64,000 bases of DNA from Marinobacter salexigens (GTDB taxonomy: Bacteria; Pseudomonadota; Gammaproteobacteria; Pseudomonadales; Oleiphilaceae): contig NZ_NIHC01000001.1 of the NCBI RefSeq assembly GCF_002806945.1, forward strand, positions 620,001 to 684,000, written 5' to 3'. Both the position numbers and the translations under genes were made by a program. Numbering within the stretch: the first letter of the stretch is position 1; each line of letters begins with the position of its first letter. Below the pieces are notes generated by a model, which saw only the letters and a list, made by a program, of their open reading frames with translations, was not told the DNA's origin and did not search any database. Shown in pieces: positions 1-9,589 of this stretch.

Positions 1-1254
1 CAAAGAGTCATGCAGTTCACGGGCGATCACAGTGCGCTCTTCGGCCAGCGTAACCCGTTGCTCATCAGTAATCTGCTGCTCCAGAAAAATGGCAGTTGCC
101 AACTGGTCACTAAGTGTCTCAAGCAGGCGGCGGGCAGTGTCCGAAAGGCCGGTTTCGGCTGGATACCACACCTCCAGAGTGCCAAGGAGTTTGCCAGGGG
201 TGCGGATGGGAAGCAGCAGTCTGCGGCCATCGTTATCATCTATGGGCAGTTCGTCATAGACTTCGGGTGTTACCAGGCAGGCATTGCACTCGTGGTCGCG
301 GCAGTAGAACGGGCGCTCTGTTGACGCTGTGGTAATTGCCTGCACTGGTTCTGTGGATTCTTTGTCGTGAAGGTAAAGACGAATCGGGCCTATCCCCAGG
401 AGGCTTTCCAGCTCCTGCAGCATGGGGACTGCACCATTGCACAGATCATGATTGGCAAACAGATTGCGGCTTGCAGTATGCAGCAACTGAAGTGCGGTAT
501 GGCTTGTTTCCAGTTCCTCGGTTTTGCTGCGCGCACGCTCTTCCAGCTCATAGTAAGTGAGCGCCAATTCACTGCTCATTTGGTCGAATGCTATGCCCAG
601 TTGAGCAAGCTCATCGCTTCCCTTCATATTCGCCTTCTGCGAAAAATCCTGCTCGCCTACCGCTCTGGCAATGGTAACAAGTTTGCGTAATGGTTTGAGG
701 ACGCGGTTTCTGAGGTCAAGAAACAGGGCAGTAATTATAAGAATAGAAAGTGCGAGACTGATGATCTGGATAAGGTGCAGCAGGCCAATCCGCGCTTCAG
801 TGCGCCGCTCAAGCATGCTGACCAGTTGATTTACTGAATCAACATAAGCTTCTGTGGTCGCGAGTATTTCTGCGCTGACAGGCACTCCGGATGAGTGAGC
901 TTCCAGTTTCGGGCGTAAAGACTCTTCCCAAATGGTGCTGATGGTTTGGTATTGCTTGGTGAGAGGGTGGTCTTTAGTGCCTGGAATTGCACGGGTGATG
1001 TGTCGGTCTTTTAAATCACGCTCGTATTGGGAGGCGAGGCTATGAATCCTGGCGTTGCTTTCTTCCGGGCTGGCTGCGTGAGATAGCAACCGGAAAGCAC
1101 CCATGCGTAGCGCCCCTGCAAGGTTAATGGCTGTGGCATTACCTTCTATACTTTTCGAGATCCCAAGGGTGGTCGCCATGCTGACAAGAGATGTCAGTAC
1201 AATAGCGCACACTACAACAGTAATCCGGTTTACAAGGGGGCTTCTGGGTTTCAT
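1..1254 (-). CDS. narX: Nitrate/nitrite sensor histidine kinase NarX, 3' part cut by window edge
   Basis: The reverse strand is open for exactly 418 codons from an ATG at 1254 to the window edge, so the C-terminal kinase core lies outside. Residues 7-29 form a membrane segment. Residues 43-54 (INLAGALRMGAF) match the periplasmic P-box that binds nitrate/nitrite in NarX. A second membrane segment lies near 155-180, followed by a HAMP linker and a central region with a cysteine cluster (CRDHECNAC). The last visible residues, ARELHDSL, are the H-box, with the phospho-acceptor His at codon 415. The family signals nitrate to NarL and controls nar genes. It diverges from the narK-narGHJI operon, which fits. 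Identification rests on these motifs, not on the missing ATPase domain. Confidence 0.9.
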   Translation of the reverse strand, partial: MKPRSPLVNRITVVVCAIVLTSLVSMATTLGISKSIEGNATAINLAGALRMGAFRLLSHAASPEESNARIHSLASQYERDLKDRHITRAIPGTKDHPLTKQYQTISTIWEESLRPKLEAHSSGVPVSAEILATTEAYVDSVNQLVSMLERRTEARIGLLHLIQIISLALSILIITALFLDLRNRVLKPLRKLVTIARAVGEQDFSQKANMKGSDELAQLGIAFDQMSSELALTYYELEERARSKTEELETSHTALQLLHTASRNLFANHDLCNGAVPMLQELESLLGIGPIRLYLHDKESTEPVQAITTASTERPFYCRDHECNACLVTPEVYDELPIDDNDGRRLLLPIRTPGKLLGTLEVWYPAETGLSDTARRLLETLSDQLATAIFLEQQITDEQRVTLAEERTVIARELHDSL

Positions 1255-1292
1255 TGAATCTCGTCTTTGTAGTCCCGGGCTCAAGTACCTCC

Positions 1293-1306
1293 TTGAGGAT
1301 AGTCAA
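1293..1306. promoter_or_regulatory. FNR/DNR-type operator between narX and narK
   Basis: TTGAG-GATA-GTCAA keeps the TTGA-N6-TCAA core of the FNR/ANR/DNR box (consensus TTGAT-N4-ATCAA). It lies 39 bp upstream of the narX ATG and about 100 bp upstream of the narK ATG, so it could serve either divergent promoter. Oxygen- or NO-responsive activation is inferred. Confidence 0.7.
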
Positions 1307-1407
1307 TTACCCCAATGGTTGGTATCCCATCATAGTCTTTGACCTGCGTGAGGGCAAAAGCTAGAACTGAAAGGTAGCTTAGAGAGCACTCACAAAGGCG
1401 AAGGCGG

Positions 1408-2676
1408 ATGAAGTCAGAGGCGGAGCAGGAGGATGAGCGGCTGGCGTCGCTTGCTGTTATTCTGCCGCTGGCGGTAACAGGATTTGTTATCGCCGCTGGT
1501 TGCTGGACGCTGTTTGCAGTAGCTGGAATCCATCTTCGAACCGAGCTCAACCTCAGCAATCTTCAATTTGGTTTGCTTCTGGCTATGCCTATGGCGGTTA
1601 GCGCTCTGCTAGCCCTGCCTGCGGGTTTGGCTGCTCGAAAATTTGGCGCCCGCCGAATTATGCTTATCTGCCTTGCGGGGCTTGCAGCCTGTATGGTGCT
1701 TTTGCTCATCACCCGAACGTTTACTGGTTACCTTGTGGCTGCGGGCGGCCTGGGGCTGGCCGGTGGGTTTTACAGCGCTGGTATGCAGTTTGTAACCAGT
1801 AATTCCCAGTCTCACCGGCTTGGACTTGTTTTGGGTGTGTTTGGTTCGGGGGTTACCGGCGCCGGGTTTACCTATTATCTGGTGCCGCTGTTCCATGAAG
1901 CCTTCTCCTGGCACGGTGTGCCCTTGGCATACCTCATAGTCCTGTTGTTGGTGCTGGCACTGCTGACCTTATTGACAGATCCGGAAGATACAGCCGCGGA
2001 CCCGGAAGCTGAAGCCTCTATTGTTGTGCTGTTTACACACCTTCGGAGGCAGGGTGTATGGCAGCTTGGTGCCTATTTTTCAGTGGTGGCGGGGAGTTTT
2101 TTTGCGCTGGCGCTATGGTTGCCAGACTATCTTTCTTCTCAGTTTGAGCTGCGGCTGGATTCAGGCGCCAGGTTAGCGCAGTGGTTTATTGTTCCTGGGG
2201 CTCTTGCACAGATTTTGGGTGGCGTGTTGTCTGATCGCTACGGCAGCCCCAAAGTCGTCAGCCGTTCACTGTTTATAGGTTTGGTCGCTTTGGTGGTGCT
2301 GTCTTATCCACCCATGACGCTGTTTATTCGGGGTGTAAATGAAATCATAGCCATTGAGTTTGCATTGCCCGTCTCTGTTGAAAGTGTCTTTGTGGTGTTG
2401 CTAGGCATAGCACTTGGTTGCGCCATGGGTAGCTTGCAGAGAATGGTCATTTTTGAAAACCGTGAGAGCGCTGCGTTCGTTGCAGGGTTGTTACTGGTGG
2501 GCGCTTGTTCAGTGGCGTTTTTGTTGCCGGTTATTTTCGGTGCGATATACCACTGGCTGGGTGTTCGCAGTGCTGTATTCATGATTCTGTTTTTGCTGCT
2601 TTGTATTTGCCAATTCATGTTTGCCCGCTTTAATCGCCACTACGAAAGAAAAGCACTTCTCCATCCGGGGATATGA
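1408..2676 (+). CDS. NarK-like nitrate/nitrite MFS transporter
   Basis: This 422-residue polytopic protein has about 12 hydrophobic segments and the MFS loop motif PAGLAARKFGARR after TM2. Its position directly before narGHJI and opposite narX argues for nitrate import or nitrite export. The TM11 region (GCAMGSLQ...FENRESAAFVAG) has the layout of the nitrate/nitrite porter family. However, the glycine-rich nitrate signatures after TM4 and in TM11 are poorly conserved (here FGSGVTGAG and GACSVAF), so this is a divergent member and substrate and direction are uncertain. The start ATG follows the ribosome site AAGGCGG. An FNR-like box lies about 100 bp upstream. Only one narK-type gene is seen, whereas Pseudomonas has a narK1-narK2 tandem. 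Confidence 0.72.
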   Translation: MKSEAEQEDERLASLAVILPLAVTGFVIAAGCWTLFAVAGIHLRTELNLSNLQFGLLLAMPMAVSALLALPAGLAARKFGARRIMLICLAGLAACMVLLLITRTFTGYLVAAGGLGLAGGFYSAGMQFVTSNSQSHRLGLVLGVFGSGVTGAGFTYYLVPLFHEAFSWHGVPLAYLIVLLLVLALLTLLTDPEDTAADPEAEASIVVLFTHLRRQGVWQLGAYFSVVAGSFFALALWLPDYLSSQFELRLDSGARLAQWFIVPGALAQILGGVLSDRYGSPKVVSRSLFIGLVALVVLSYPPMTLFIRGVNEIIAIEFALPVSVESVFVVLLGIALGCAMGSLQRMVIFENRESAAFVAGLLLVGACSVAFLLPVIFGAIYHWLGVRSAVFMILFLLLCICQFMFARFNRHYERKALLHPGI

Positions 2677-2806
2677 TTCCTATACCTCCTCAGTGGTAGG
2701 TGCGGGCTTTGTGGTAGTAACCACGCAGATTTCAGGGTTTTTCTCCCACACAATGGTTCCAATTCGGGAAAACGATCCGGTAGACGGGTTGATGGAGAGA
2801 GAGACC

Positions 2807-5800
2807 ATGAGTCATTTGATCGACAAGCTGAGCTACTTCAGTAAAAAGCGCGAAACCTTCGCGAACGGCCACGGCGAGACCCACGACGTAAACCGTGACT
2901 GGGAAGACAGCTACCGCCAACGCTGGCAGCACGACAAAGTTGTACGTTCTACCCACGGCGTTAACTGCACCGGCTCCTGTAGCTGGAAAATCTACGTCAA
3001 GAACGGCCTGGTAACCTGGGAAACCCAGCAAACCGACTATCCTCGCACCCGTCCGGACCTGCCTAACCACGAACCCCGTGGCTGCCCCCGTGGCGCCAGC
3101 TATTCGTGGTACATGTACAGTGCCAACCGGTTGAAGTACCCATTGATGCGCAAGCACCTGATGCAGCTTTGGCGTGCAGCACGCATTCAGTTCAACGATC
3201 CGGTTGAAGCTTGGGCTTCCATTGTGGAAGACCCGAAAAAAACAGCTGAGTACAAACCCCGCCGTGGTATGGGCGGTTTTGTGCGTTCTACCTGGGATGA
3301 AGTTAACGAGCTGATTGGTGCGGCAAACGTATACACCGCCAAAAAAGTTGGCCCGGACCGCATCATTGGCTTCTCGCCAATCCCGGCCATGTCGATGGTG
3401 TCTTACGCCTCTGGTAGCCGTTATCTGTCGATGATCGGCGGTGTGTGTCTTAGCTTCTATGACTGGTACTGCGATTTGCCACCGGCTTCTCCGCAAGTCT
3501 GGGGTGAGCAGACCGACGTTCCTGAATCTGCAGACTGGTACAACTCGGGCTACATCATTGCCTGGGGTTCCAACGTGCCTCAAACCCGTACTCCAGATGC
3601 CCACTTCTTTACAGAAGTGCGCTACAAAGGCACCAAGACTGTTGCCGTCACTCCCGACTTCGCCGAAGTGTCCAAGCTTTCAGACGAATGGCTGAACCCC
3701 AAGCAGGGCACTGATGCGGCTATGGGCATGGCTATGGGCCATGTCATTCTGAAAGAGTTCCACCTCGACAACCCCAGTGAGTATTTCACCGATTACGTGC
3801 GTCGCTACACCGACATGCCGTACCTGGTTAAGCTCGACAAAACGGAAGATGGCCGCTACGTACCTGGCCGATTCCTGCGCGCCAGTGATCTGGTGGGTGG
3901 TCTGGGTGAAGAGAACAACCCTGAGTGGAAAACCATTGCCATTGATGAAGCCAGCAACCAGCTAACCGCGCCTAACGGCTCTATCGGTTACCGTTGGGGT
4001 GAAAAGGGCAAGTGGAACCTGAAGCAGACAGCCAAAGCTGAAGATGTCAGCCTGCAGTTGTCTCTGGTTGAGAAGCATGACGAAGTGGTTGATGTAGCCT
4101 TCCCGTACTTTGGCGGCATCAAGCACGATCACTTCAAGTCTGTTGAAATCAGCGACACCCTCACTCACAAGTTGGGAAGCCGCAAAATAGAGTTGGCCGA
4201 TGGTGGCGAAGCTCTCGTGGTAACCGTGTACGACCTGATGATGGCCAACTACGGCATTAGTCGTGGCTTGGGCGATGACGACAGCGCAACTTCCTACGAT
4301 GAAATCAAGCCGTACACTCCAGCCTGGCAGGAGAAGATCACTGGCGTACCCGCTGAAAAAGTGACTCGTATTGCCCGTGAATTTGGTGAGAACGCCCATA
4401 AAACCAAGGGTCGTTCCATGATCATTGTTGGTGCCGGTATGAACCACTGGTATCACATGGACATGAACTACCGCGCTCTGATTAACATGCTGGTCATGTG
4501 TGGCTGTATTGGCCAGAGCGGTGGTGGCTGGGCTCACTATGTAGGCCAGGAAAAACTACGCCCGCAAACTGGCTGGCAGCCGTTGGCCTTTGGTCTGGAT
4601 TGGCAGCGTCCACCGCGTCAGATGAACGGTACCTCCTTCTTCTACGCCCATTCCGGGCAGTGGCGCTACGAGAAGCTGGATGTGAGCGAGATTCTTTCGC
4701 CTCTGGCCGACAAGTCCAAGTTTGGTGGAAGCCTGATCGACTACAACGTACGTGCCGAGCGCATGGGGTGGTTGCCATCTGCGCCACAGCTTAATCGCAA
4801 CCCACTGACCATCGCAGCAGAGGCTGAGAAGGCCGGTATGGATGTGCCTGCCTACGTGACCCAGTCCATGAAGGACGGTTCACTGGCCTTTGCGTCGGAA
4901 GATCCTGAAGCACCGGAAAACCACCCGCGCAACATGTTCATCTGGCGCTCCAACTTGCTGGGCTCTTCCGGTAAGGGACACGAGTACATGCTCAAATACC
5001 TGCTGGGAACCACCAGTGGACTGCAGGGCAAAGACCTGGGCCATAACGGCGGCGTTAAGCCAGAGGAAGTGAAGTGGCGTGACGAAGCACCTGAGGGCAA
5101 GTTGGACTTGCTGGTTACTCTCGACTTCCGTATGTCCACCACGTGCCTGTATTCAGACATCGTTCTGCCGACCGCTACCTGGTACGAGAAGAACGACCTG
5201 AATACATCAGACATGCACCCGTTCATTCACCCGCTGACTGCAGCCACCGATCCTGCGTGGGAATCCCGCAGTGACTGGGAAATCTACAAGGGTATTGCCA
5301 AGTCCTTCTCCAAGGCGGCCGAAGGCCATCTGGGTGTTGAGAAAGACGTGGTTACCCTACCGCTGATGCACGACGCACCGGCCGAATTGGGCCAGCCGTT
5401 TGATGTGAAAGACTGGAAAAAAGGTGAATGTGATCTGATTCCAGGAAAAACCGCACCAAACTTCATTACTGTGGAGCGGGATTACCCCAATACCTACGCG
5501 CGCTTTACCTCTCTTGGGCCTTTGATGGACAAGTTGGGCAACGGCGGCAAGGGTATTAATTGGAACACTGAAGACGAAGTGAAGTTCCTGGGTGATCTGA
5601 ACTACAAGCACATTGAGGGTGCGAACGCAGGCCGGCCGAAAATTGAAAGTGCCATCGATGCAGCAGAAGTGATTCTGTCTCTGGCACCGGAAACCAACGG
5701 TCACGTGGCGGTTAAAGCCTGGAAGGCGCTTTCAGAGTTTACCGGTCTGGATCACAGCCACCTGGCGGTGGGTAAAGAGCACGAAGCCATCCGCTTCCGC

Positions 5801-6550
5801 GACATTGTGGCTCAGCCCCGCAAGATCATCTCCAGCCCTACATGGTCTGGACTGGAAGATGAGCATGTGTCCTACAACGCTGGTTACACCAACGTGCATG
5901 AGTTGATTCCCTGGCGCACGCTGACAGGCCGTCAGCAGTTCTACCTGGATCACGAATGGATGCGCGCGTTTGGTGAAAGCCTGTTGGTGTATCGCCCGCC
6001 CATCAACACCAAAGCGGCGGCACCTCTGCTGAATGCCAAGCCTAACGGCAACCCTGAGAAGGCGCTGAACTTCCTGACGCCGCACCAGAAGTGGGGCATT
6101 CACAGTACCTACAGCGACAACCTGATGATGCTGACCCTGTCTCGCGGTGGCCCCATTGTGTGGCTGAGTGAAGACGACGCCCGTGATGTGGGTGTAGAGG
6201 ACAACGATTGGGTTGAGGTGTTCAACGCGAACGGTGCAATTGCTGCCCGTGCCGTAGTCAGCCAGCGGGTTATGCCGGGCATGATGATGATGTACCACGC
6301 TCAGGAGCGGATTGTGAACATTCCGGGCTCTGAGGTTACCGGTACCCGCGGTGGTATCCACAACTCAGTTACCCGGGCTTGCCCGAAGCCGACGCACATG
6401 ATTGGTGGCTACGCGCAGTTCTCCTACGGATTTAACTACTACGGAACCGTGGGTTCCAACCGCGACGAGTTTGTGGTGGTGCGCAAAATGAAGAAAGTTG
6501 ACTGGCTTGACGGCGAAGGCAACGACACTGTTCAGGAGGCTGTAAAATGA
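2807..6550 (+). CDS. narG: Respiratory nitrate reductase alpha subunit NarG
   Basis: NarG is the molybdopterin catalytic subunit that reduces nitrate to nitrite on the cytoplasmic face of the membrane. At 1247 residues it has the E. coli length. The FS0 iron-sulfur ligands His50, Cys54, Cys58 and Cys93 are at the E. coli positions (HGVNCTGSC; RGCPRG). The Mo-ligand Asp lies in the near-identical stretch YDWYCDLPPASPQ (about residue 223). I chose ATG 2807 (MSHLIDKL) because it follows a GGAGAGAG ribosome site and matches family N-termini; the same frame stays open back to 2621 but without family resemblance. The stop overlaps the narH start in ATGA, showing translational coupling. Residue conservation suggests an active enzyme. 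Confidence 0.97.
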   Translation: MSHLIDKLSYFSKKRETFANGHGETHDVNRDWEDSYRQRWQHDKVVRSTHGVNCTGSCSWKIYVKNGLVTWETQQTDYPRTRPDLPNHEPRGCPRGASYSWYMYSANRLKYPLMRKHLMQLWRAARIQFNDPVEAWASIVEDPKKTAEYKPRRGMGGFVRSTWDEVNELIGAANVYTAKKVGPDRIIGFSPIPAMSMVSYASGSRYLSMIGGVCLSFYDWYCDLPPASPQVWGEQTDVPESADWYNSGYIIAWGSNVPQTRTPDAHFFTEVRYKGTKTVAVTPDFAEVSKLSDEWLNPKQGTDAAMGMAMGHVILKEFHLDNPSEYFTDYVRRYTDMPYLVKLDKTEDGRYVPGRFLRASDLVGGLGEENNPEWKTIAIDEASNQLTAPNGSIGYRWGEKGKWNLKQTAKAEDVSLQLSLVEKHDEVVDVAFPYFGGIKHDHFKSVEISDTLTHKLGSRKIELADGGEALVVTVYDLMMANYGISRGLGDDDSATSYDEIKPYTPAWQEKITGVPAEKVTRIAREFGENAHKTKGRSMIIVGAGMNHWYHMDMNYRALINMLVMCGCIGQSGGGWAHYVGQEKLRPQTGWQPLAFGLDWQRPPRQMNGTSFFYAHSGQWRYEKLDVSEILSPLADKSKFGGSLIDYNVRAERMGWLPSAPQLNRNPLTIAAEAEKAGMDVPAYVTQSMKDGSLAFASEDPEAPENHPRNMFIWRSNLLGSSGKGHEYMLKYLLGTTSGLQGKDLGHNGGVKPEEVKWRDEAPEGKLDLLVTLDFRMSTTCLYSDIVLPTATWYEKNDLNTSDMHPFIHPLTAATDPAWESRSDWEIYKGIAKSFSKAAEGHLGVEKDVVTLPLMHDAPAELGQPFDVKDWKKGECDLIPGKTAPNFITVERDYPNTYARFTSLGPLMDKLGNGGKGINWNTEDEVKFLGDLNYKHIEGANAGRPKIESAIDAAEVILSLAPETNGHVAVKAWKALSEFTGLDHSHLAVGKEHEAIRFRDIVAQPRKIISSPTWSGLEDEHVSYNAGYTNVHELIPWRTLTGRQQFYLDHEWMRAFGESLLVYRPPINTKAAAPLLNAKPNGNPEKALNFLTPHQKWGIHSTYSDNLMMLTLSRGGPIVWLSEDDARDVGVEDNDWVEVFNANGAIAARAVVSQRVMPGMMMMYHAQERIVNIPGSEVTGTRGGIHNSVTRACPKPTHMIGGYAQFSYGFNYYGTVGSNRDEFVVVRKMKKVDWLDGEGNDTVQEAVK

Positions 6551-8118
6551 AGATCCGTTCCCAAGTAGGCATGGTGCTGAACCTGGACAAGTGCATCGGT
6601 TGCCATACCTGTTCAGTGACCTGTAAAAACGTATGGACCAGCCGTGAAGGCATGGAGTACGCCTGGTTCAACAACGTTGAGACCAAGCCCGGTATTGGTT
6701 ACCCGAAAGAGTGGGAAAACCAGGAAAAGTGGAAAGGCGGCTGGATGCGTGATGCCAGCGGCAAGATCCGCCCGCGCATTGGCGGTAAGTTCCGGGTACT
6801 GGCGAATATTTTCGCTAACCCGGATCTGCCGGAAATCGACGATTACTACGAGCCGTTTGATTTCGATTATCAGCACCTGCACACCGCAGGCGACAGCAAG
6901 CATCAGCCGGTTGCACGGCCACGCTCGCTGATCTCTGGCAAGCGTATGGAAAAGATCGAATGGGGCCCGAACTGGGAAGAAATCCTGGGTACCGAGTTTG
7001 CCAAGCGTCGCAAGGATAAAAACTTCGACAATGTGCAGGCCGATATCTACGGCCAGTTCGAAAACACATTCATGATGTACCTGCCCCGCCTGTGCGAGCA
7101 CTGCCTTAACCCGACTTGCGTAGCGGCCTGCCCAAGTGGCGCCATCTACAAGCGGGAAGAAGACGGCATCGTACTGATCGACCAGGACAAGTGCCGCGGC
7201 TGGCGGATGTGTGTATCCGGCTGCCCGTACAAGAAAATCTACTTCAACTGGAAAACCGGCAAGTCTGAAAAGTGCATCTTCTGCTACCCGCGTATTGAAG
7301 CTGGTATGCCGACCGTGTGCTCCGAGACCTGCGTAGGCCGTATCCGCTACCTGGGCGTGCTGCTTTACGATGCCGACCGCATTGAAGAAGTTGCCAGCAC
7401 TCCTGGCGAGCACGAACTGTATGAGAAACAGCTTGAAATCTTTCTGGATCCGAACGATCCAAAGGTTATAGAGCAGGCGCAAAAAGACGGCATCCCGATG
7501 AACGTCATCAAGGCAGCTCAGCGCAGCCCGGTGTACAAGATGGCAGTGGACTGGAAACTGGCTCTGCCACTGCACCCGGAATACCGCACTCTGCCGATGG
7601 TTTGGTATGTACCACCACTAAGCCCGATCCAGTCTGCAGCTGAGGCTGGCAAGGTTGAGTTCGACGGCATACTGCCGAAGATCGAAAGCCTGCGAATCCC
7701 GGTGAAGTATCTGGCCAACCTGCTTACCGCGGGTGACGAGAAGCCGATAGTGCGTGCGCTCAAGCGCATCATGGCTATGCGTCTTTACAAGCGTGCAGAA
7801 ACAGTAGACGGCGTTGAAGATTTGCGGGCATTGGAAGAAGTTGGTCTGACCAAAGCGCAGGCTGATGAAATGTACCGCTATCTGGCCATTGCTGACTATG
7901 AGGATCGCTTCGTGATTCCTACCAGCCATCGCGAGCTGGCGAAAGAAGCCTTCCCGGATGCACACGGCGAGCGCGGTGGTTGTGGCTTCAGCTTCGGCGA
8001 CGGTTGCAGCGGTGGAGACAGCGAATTCAGCATGTTTGGTGGTCGTAAAAACACCACATCCATGGTGCAGAAGCTGACCACTGTGAAGCAAGTTGACCCG
8101 AAACAGCTGCAGGAATAA
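6547..8118 (+). CDS. narH: Respiratory nitrate reductase beta subunit NarH
   Basis: NarH, the 523-residue electron-transfer subunit, carries four iron-sulfur clusters between NarI hemes and NarG. The first ferredoxin motif gives Cys16, 19, 22 and 26 (CIGCHTCSVTC). Further cysteine groups appear as CEHCLNPTCVAAC, CRGWRMCVSGC and KCIFCYPR...CSETC. The Trp in CRGW replaces a Cys and marks the 3Fe-4S site, as in E. coli NarH. It overlaps narG by four bases and is followed after 9 bp by narJ with a strong AAGGAGG ribosome site. The C-terminus has a cysteine/glycine-rich stretch (GGCGFSFGDGCSGG) that is not one of the canonical cluster motifs. Confidence 0.97.
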   Translation: MKIRSQVGMVLNLDKCIGCHTCSVTCKNVWTSREGMEYAWFNNVETKPGIGYPKEWENQEKWKGGWMRDASGKIRPRIGGKFRVLANIFANPDLPEIDDYYEPFDFDYQHLHTAGDSKHQPVARPRSLISGKRMEKIEWGPNWEEILGTEFAKRRKDKNFDNVQADIYGQFENTFMMYLPRLCEHCLNPTCVAACPSGAIYKREEDGIVLIDQDKCRGWRMCVSGCPYKKIYFNWKTGKSEKCIFCYPRIEAGMPTVCSETCVGRIRYLGVLLYDADRIEEVASTPGEHELYEKQLEIFLDPNDPKVIEQAQKDGIPMNVIKAAQRSPVYKMAVDWKLALPLHPEYRTLPMVWYVPPLSPIQSAAEAGKVEFDGILPKIESLRIPVKYLANLLTAGDEKPIVRALKRIMAMRLYKRAETVDGVEDLRALEEVGLTKAQADEMYRYLAIADYEDRFVIPTSHRELAKEAFPDAHGERGGCGFSFGDGCSGGDSEFSMFGGRKNTTSMVQKLTTVKQVDPKQLQE

Positions 8119-8127
8119 GGAGGCCAC

Positions 8128-8880
8128 ATGAAACTATTGAAAGTACTGGCACGGATTCTGGAGTATCCCACAGCGGAACTTCAGGCCTCCAAAGACGCTC
8201 TGGTTGCTGCTGTCCTGGAGGACAGCCGGCTGCCACGGAAAAACAAGGAGCAACTGCTGCAGTGCATCGACCGTCTGTGCGATGGCGACTTGCTGGACCT
8301 TGAAGAAGCCTACACTGGCACCTTCGACAAAGGCCGCGCCACCTCACTGCTGTTGTTTGAGCACGTTCACGGAGAATCCCGTGACCGTGGCCAGGCCATG
8401 GTTGATCTGATGGAGCAATATCGCGCCAACGGGCTGGAAATCGATGCCAAGGAACTGCCGGATTACCTTCCGCTGTTTCTGGAGTATCTGTCGACTCGCC
8501 CCTGGGAAGAAATCAAGAACTGGCTGGAAGATATCCACCACATTCTTGGGTTGTTGGGTGAGCGCCTGTATCAACGTGAAAGCATGTATCACGTAGCCAT
8601 GGATTCTCTGCTGGAGTTGTCTGGCCGCAAAACAGACCGTCAGGAGCTGGCACAGCTTGTGGCATCTGAAGAGCGGGACGATACAGCGGAAGCGCTGGAC
8701 AAGGTCTGGGAAGAAGAAATGGTTAAGTTTGTGGATGACCAGGGCAGTTCCTGTAACACGGGTGGCGTTGTTGGCCAGCGCCGCCGCGAGATGGAGCAGA
8801 CCCAAACCATTCACCTCAGTGATCATCTGATGACGGATGTAACGCCCGCTCAGGCGCGTGCTGCCGCGAGAGACGCCTGA
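8128..8880 (+). CDS. narJ: Nitrate reductase assembly chaperone NarJ
   Basis: NarJ is a cytoplasmic chaperone of the NarJ/TorD family. It binds the NarG N-terminus, aids molybdenum cofactor insertion and holds NarGH until membrane docking; it is not part of the final enzyme. The protein is 250 residues, mostly helical and acidic. It shows the family stretch near residues 60-85 (EAYTGTFDKGRATSLLLFEH) that resembles the conserved YVxxFD...S LyLfEH core. It starts at an ATG with a near-consensus ribosome site (AAGGAGG, 8112-8120 region) and sits between narH and narI in the usual order. Confidence 0.95.
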   Translation: MKLLKVLARILEYPTAELQASKDALVAAVLEDSRLPRKNKEQLLQCIDRLCDGDLLDLEEAYTGTFDKGRATSLLLFEHVHGESRDRGQAMVDLMEQYRANGLEIDAKELPDYLPLFLEYLSTRPWEEIKNWLEDIHHILGLLGERLYQRESMYHVAMDSLLELSGRKTDRQELAQLVASEERDDTAEALDKVWEEEMVKFVDDQGSSCNTGGVVGQRRREMEQTQTIHLSDHLMTDVTPAQARAAARDA

Positions 8881-8900
8881 AGGCGCAAGAGGAGACCAAG

Positions 8901-9581
8901 ATGATGTCTTATCTGAATACACTGCTTTTCGGAATTTATCCGTACATCGCTCTGGTAGTGATGGTTGTAGGTACCTGGGCGCGATATGACCACGGCCAGT
9001 TCACCTGGAAGGCTCACTCCACTCAGATGCTGAGCAAGAAAAACATGGTAATGGCCAGCGTGCTTTTCCATGTGGGGATTCTGGTGATTTTCTTCGGCCA
9101 CCTGGTTGGCCTGTTAACTCCGCACTTTATGTACGAGCCGTTCATGACCGCGGGCACCAAACAGGTGCTGGCGATTGTGGTTGGCGGTATAGCGGGTGTG
9201 ATGTGTCTGGTAGGGGGTGCCATGCTGGCCTATCGCCGGCTGACAGACCCAAGAGTCAAAGCCAGCAGTACCTTCGCTGACAACATGATCATCATCATAC
9301 TGGTTGTTCAGGTAGTACTGGGATTGCTGACCATCTTCCCGACACTGGGTCACCTCGATGGCGGCACCATGCTGCAACTGGCAGGCTGGGCGCAGGCAAT
9401 CTTCACCTTCCAGGGCGGAGCTGCTGACTATGTGGTGGGCGTACACTGGATCTACAAGCTTCATATGTTCCTGGGCTTGACGATCTTTGTACTCTTTCCG
9501 TTCACCCGTCTGGTGCACATGTTGAGTGTGCCACTGGAGTACTTCGGCCGGAAATACCAGGTCGTGCGTAAGCGGGCGTAA
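8901..9581 (+). CDS. narI: Nitrate reductase gamma subunit NarI (cytochrome b)
   Basis: NarI anchors NarGH in the membrane, oxidises quinol and passes electrons through two b hemes. The 226 residues form about five membrane segments. His57, His67, His188 and His206 have exactly the spacing of the E. coli heme ligands 56, 66, 187 and 205, so both hemes should bind. The start could be ATG 8901 or the adjacent ATG 8904; both follow AGGAGA. It ends the nar structural genes and is followed by a long inverted repeat that may attenuate transcription into ppiC. Confidence 0.96.
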   Translation: MMSYLNTLLFGIYPYIALVVMVVGTWARYDHGQFTWKAHSTQMLSKKNMVMASVLFHVGILVIFFGHLVGLLTPHFMYEPFMTAGTKQVLAIVVGGIAGVMCLVGGAMLAYRRLTDPRVKASSTFADNMIIIILVVQVVLGLLTIFPTLGHLDGGTMLQLAGWAQAIFTFQGGAADYVVGVHWIYKLHMFLGLTIFVLFPFTRLVHMLSVPLEYFGRKYQVVRKRA

Positions 9582-9589
9582 GAGATAAA

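Noticed and set aside
2621..2806. N-terminal extension of narG upstream of ATG 2807
   Set aside because: The extension overlaps the transporter gene, has no family resemblance and lacks the good ribosome site of ATG 2807.
2732..3604. Antisense open frame over the narG start
   Set aside because: It overlaps the conserved NarG N-terminal iron-sulfur region and has no family features.
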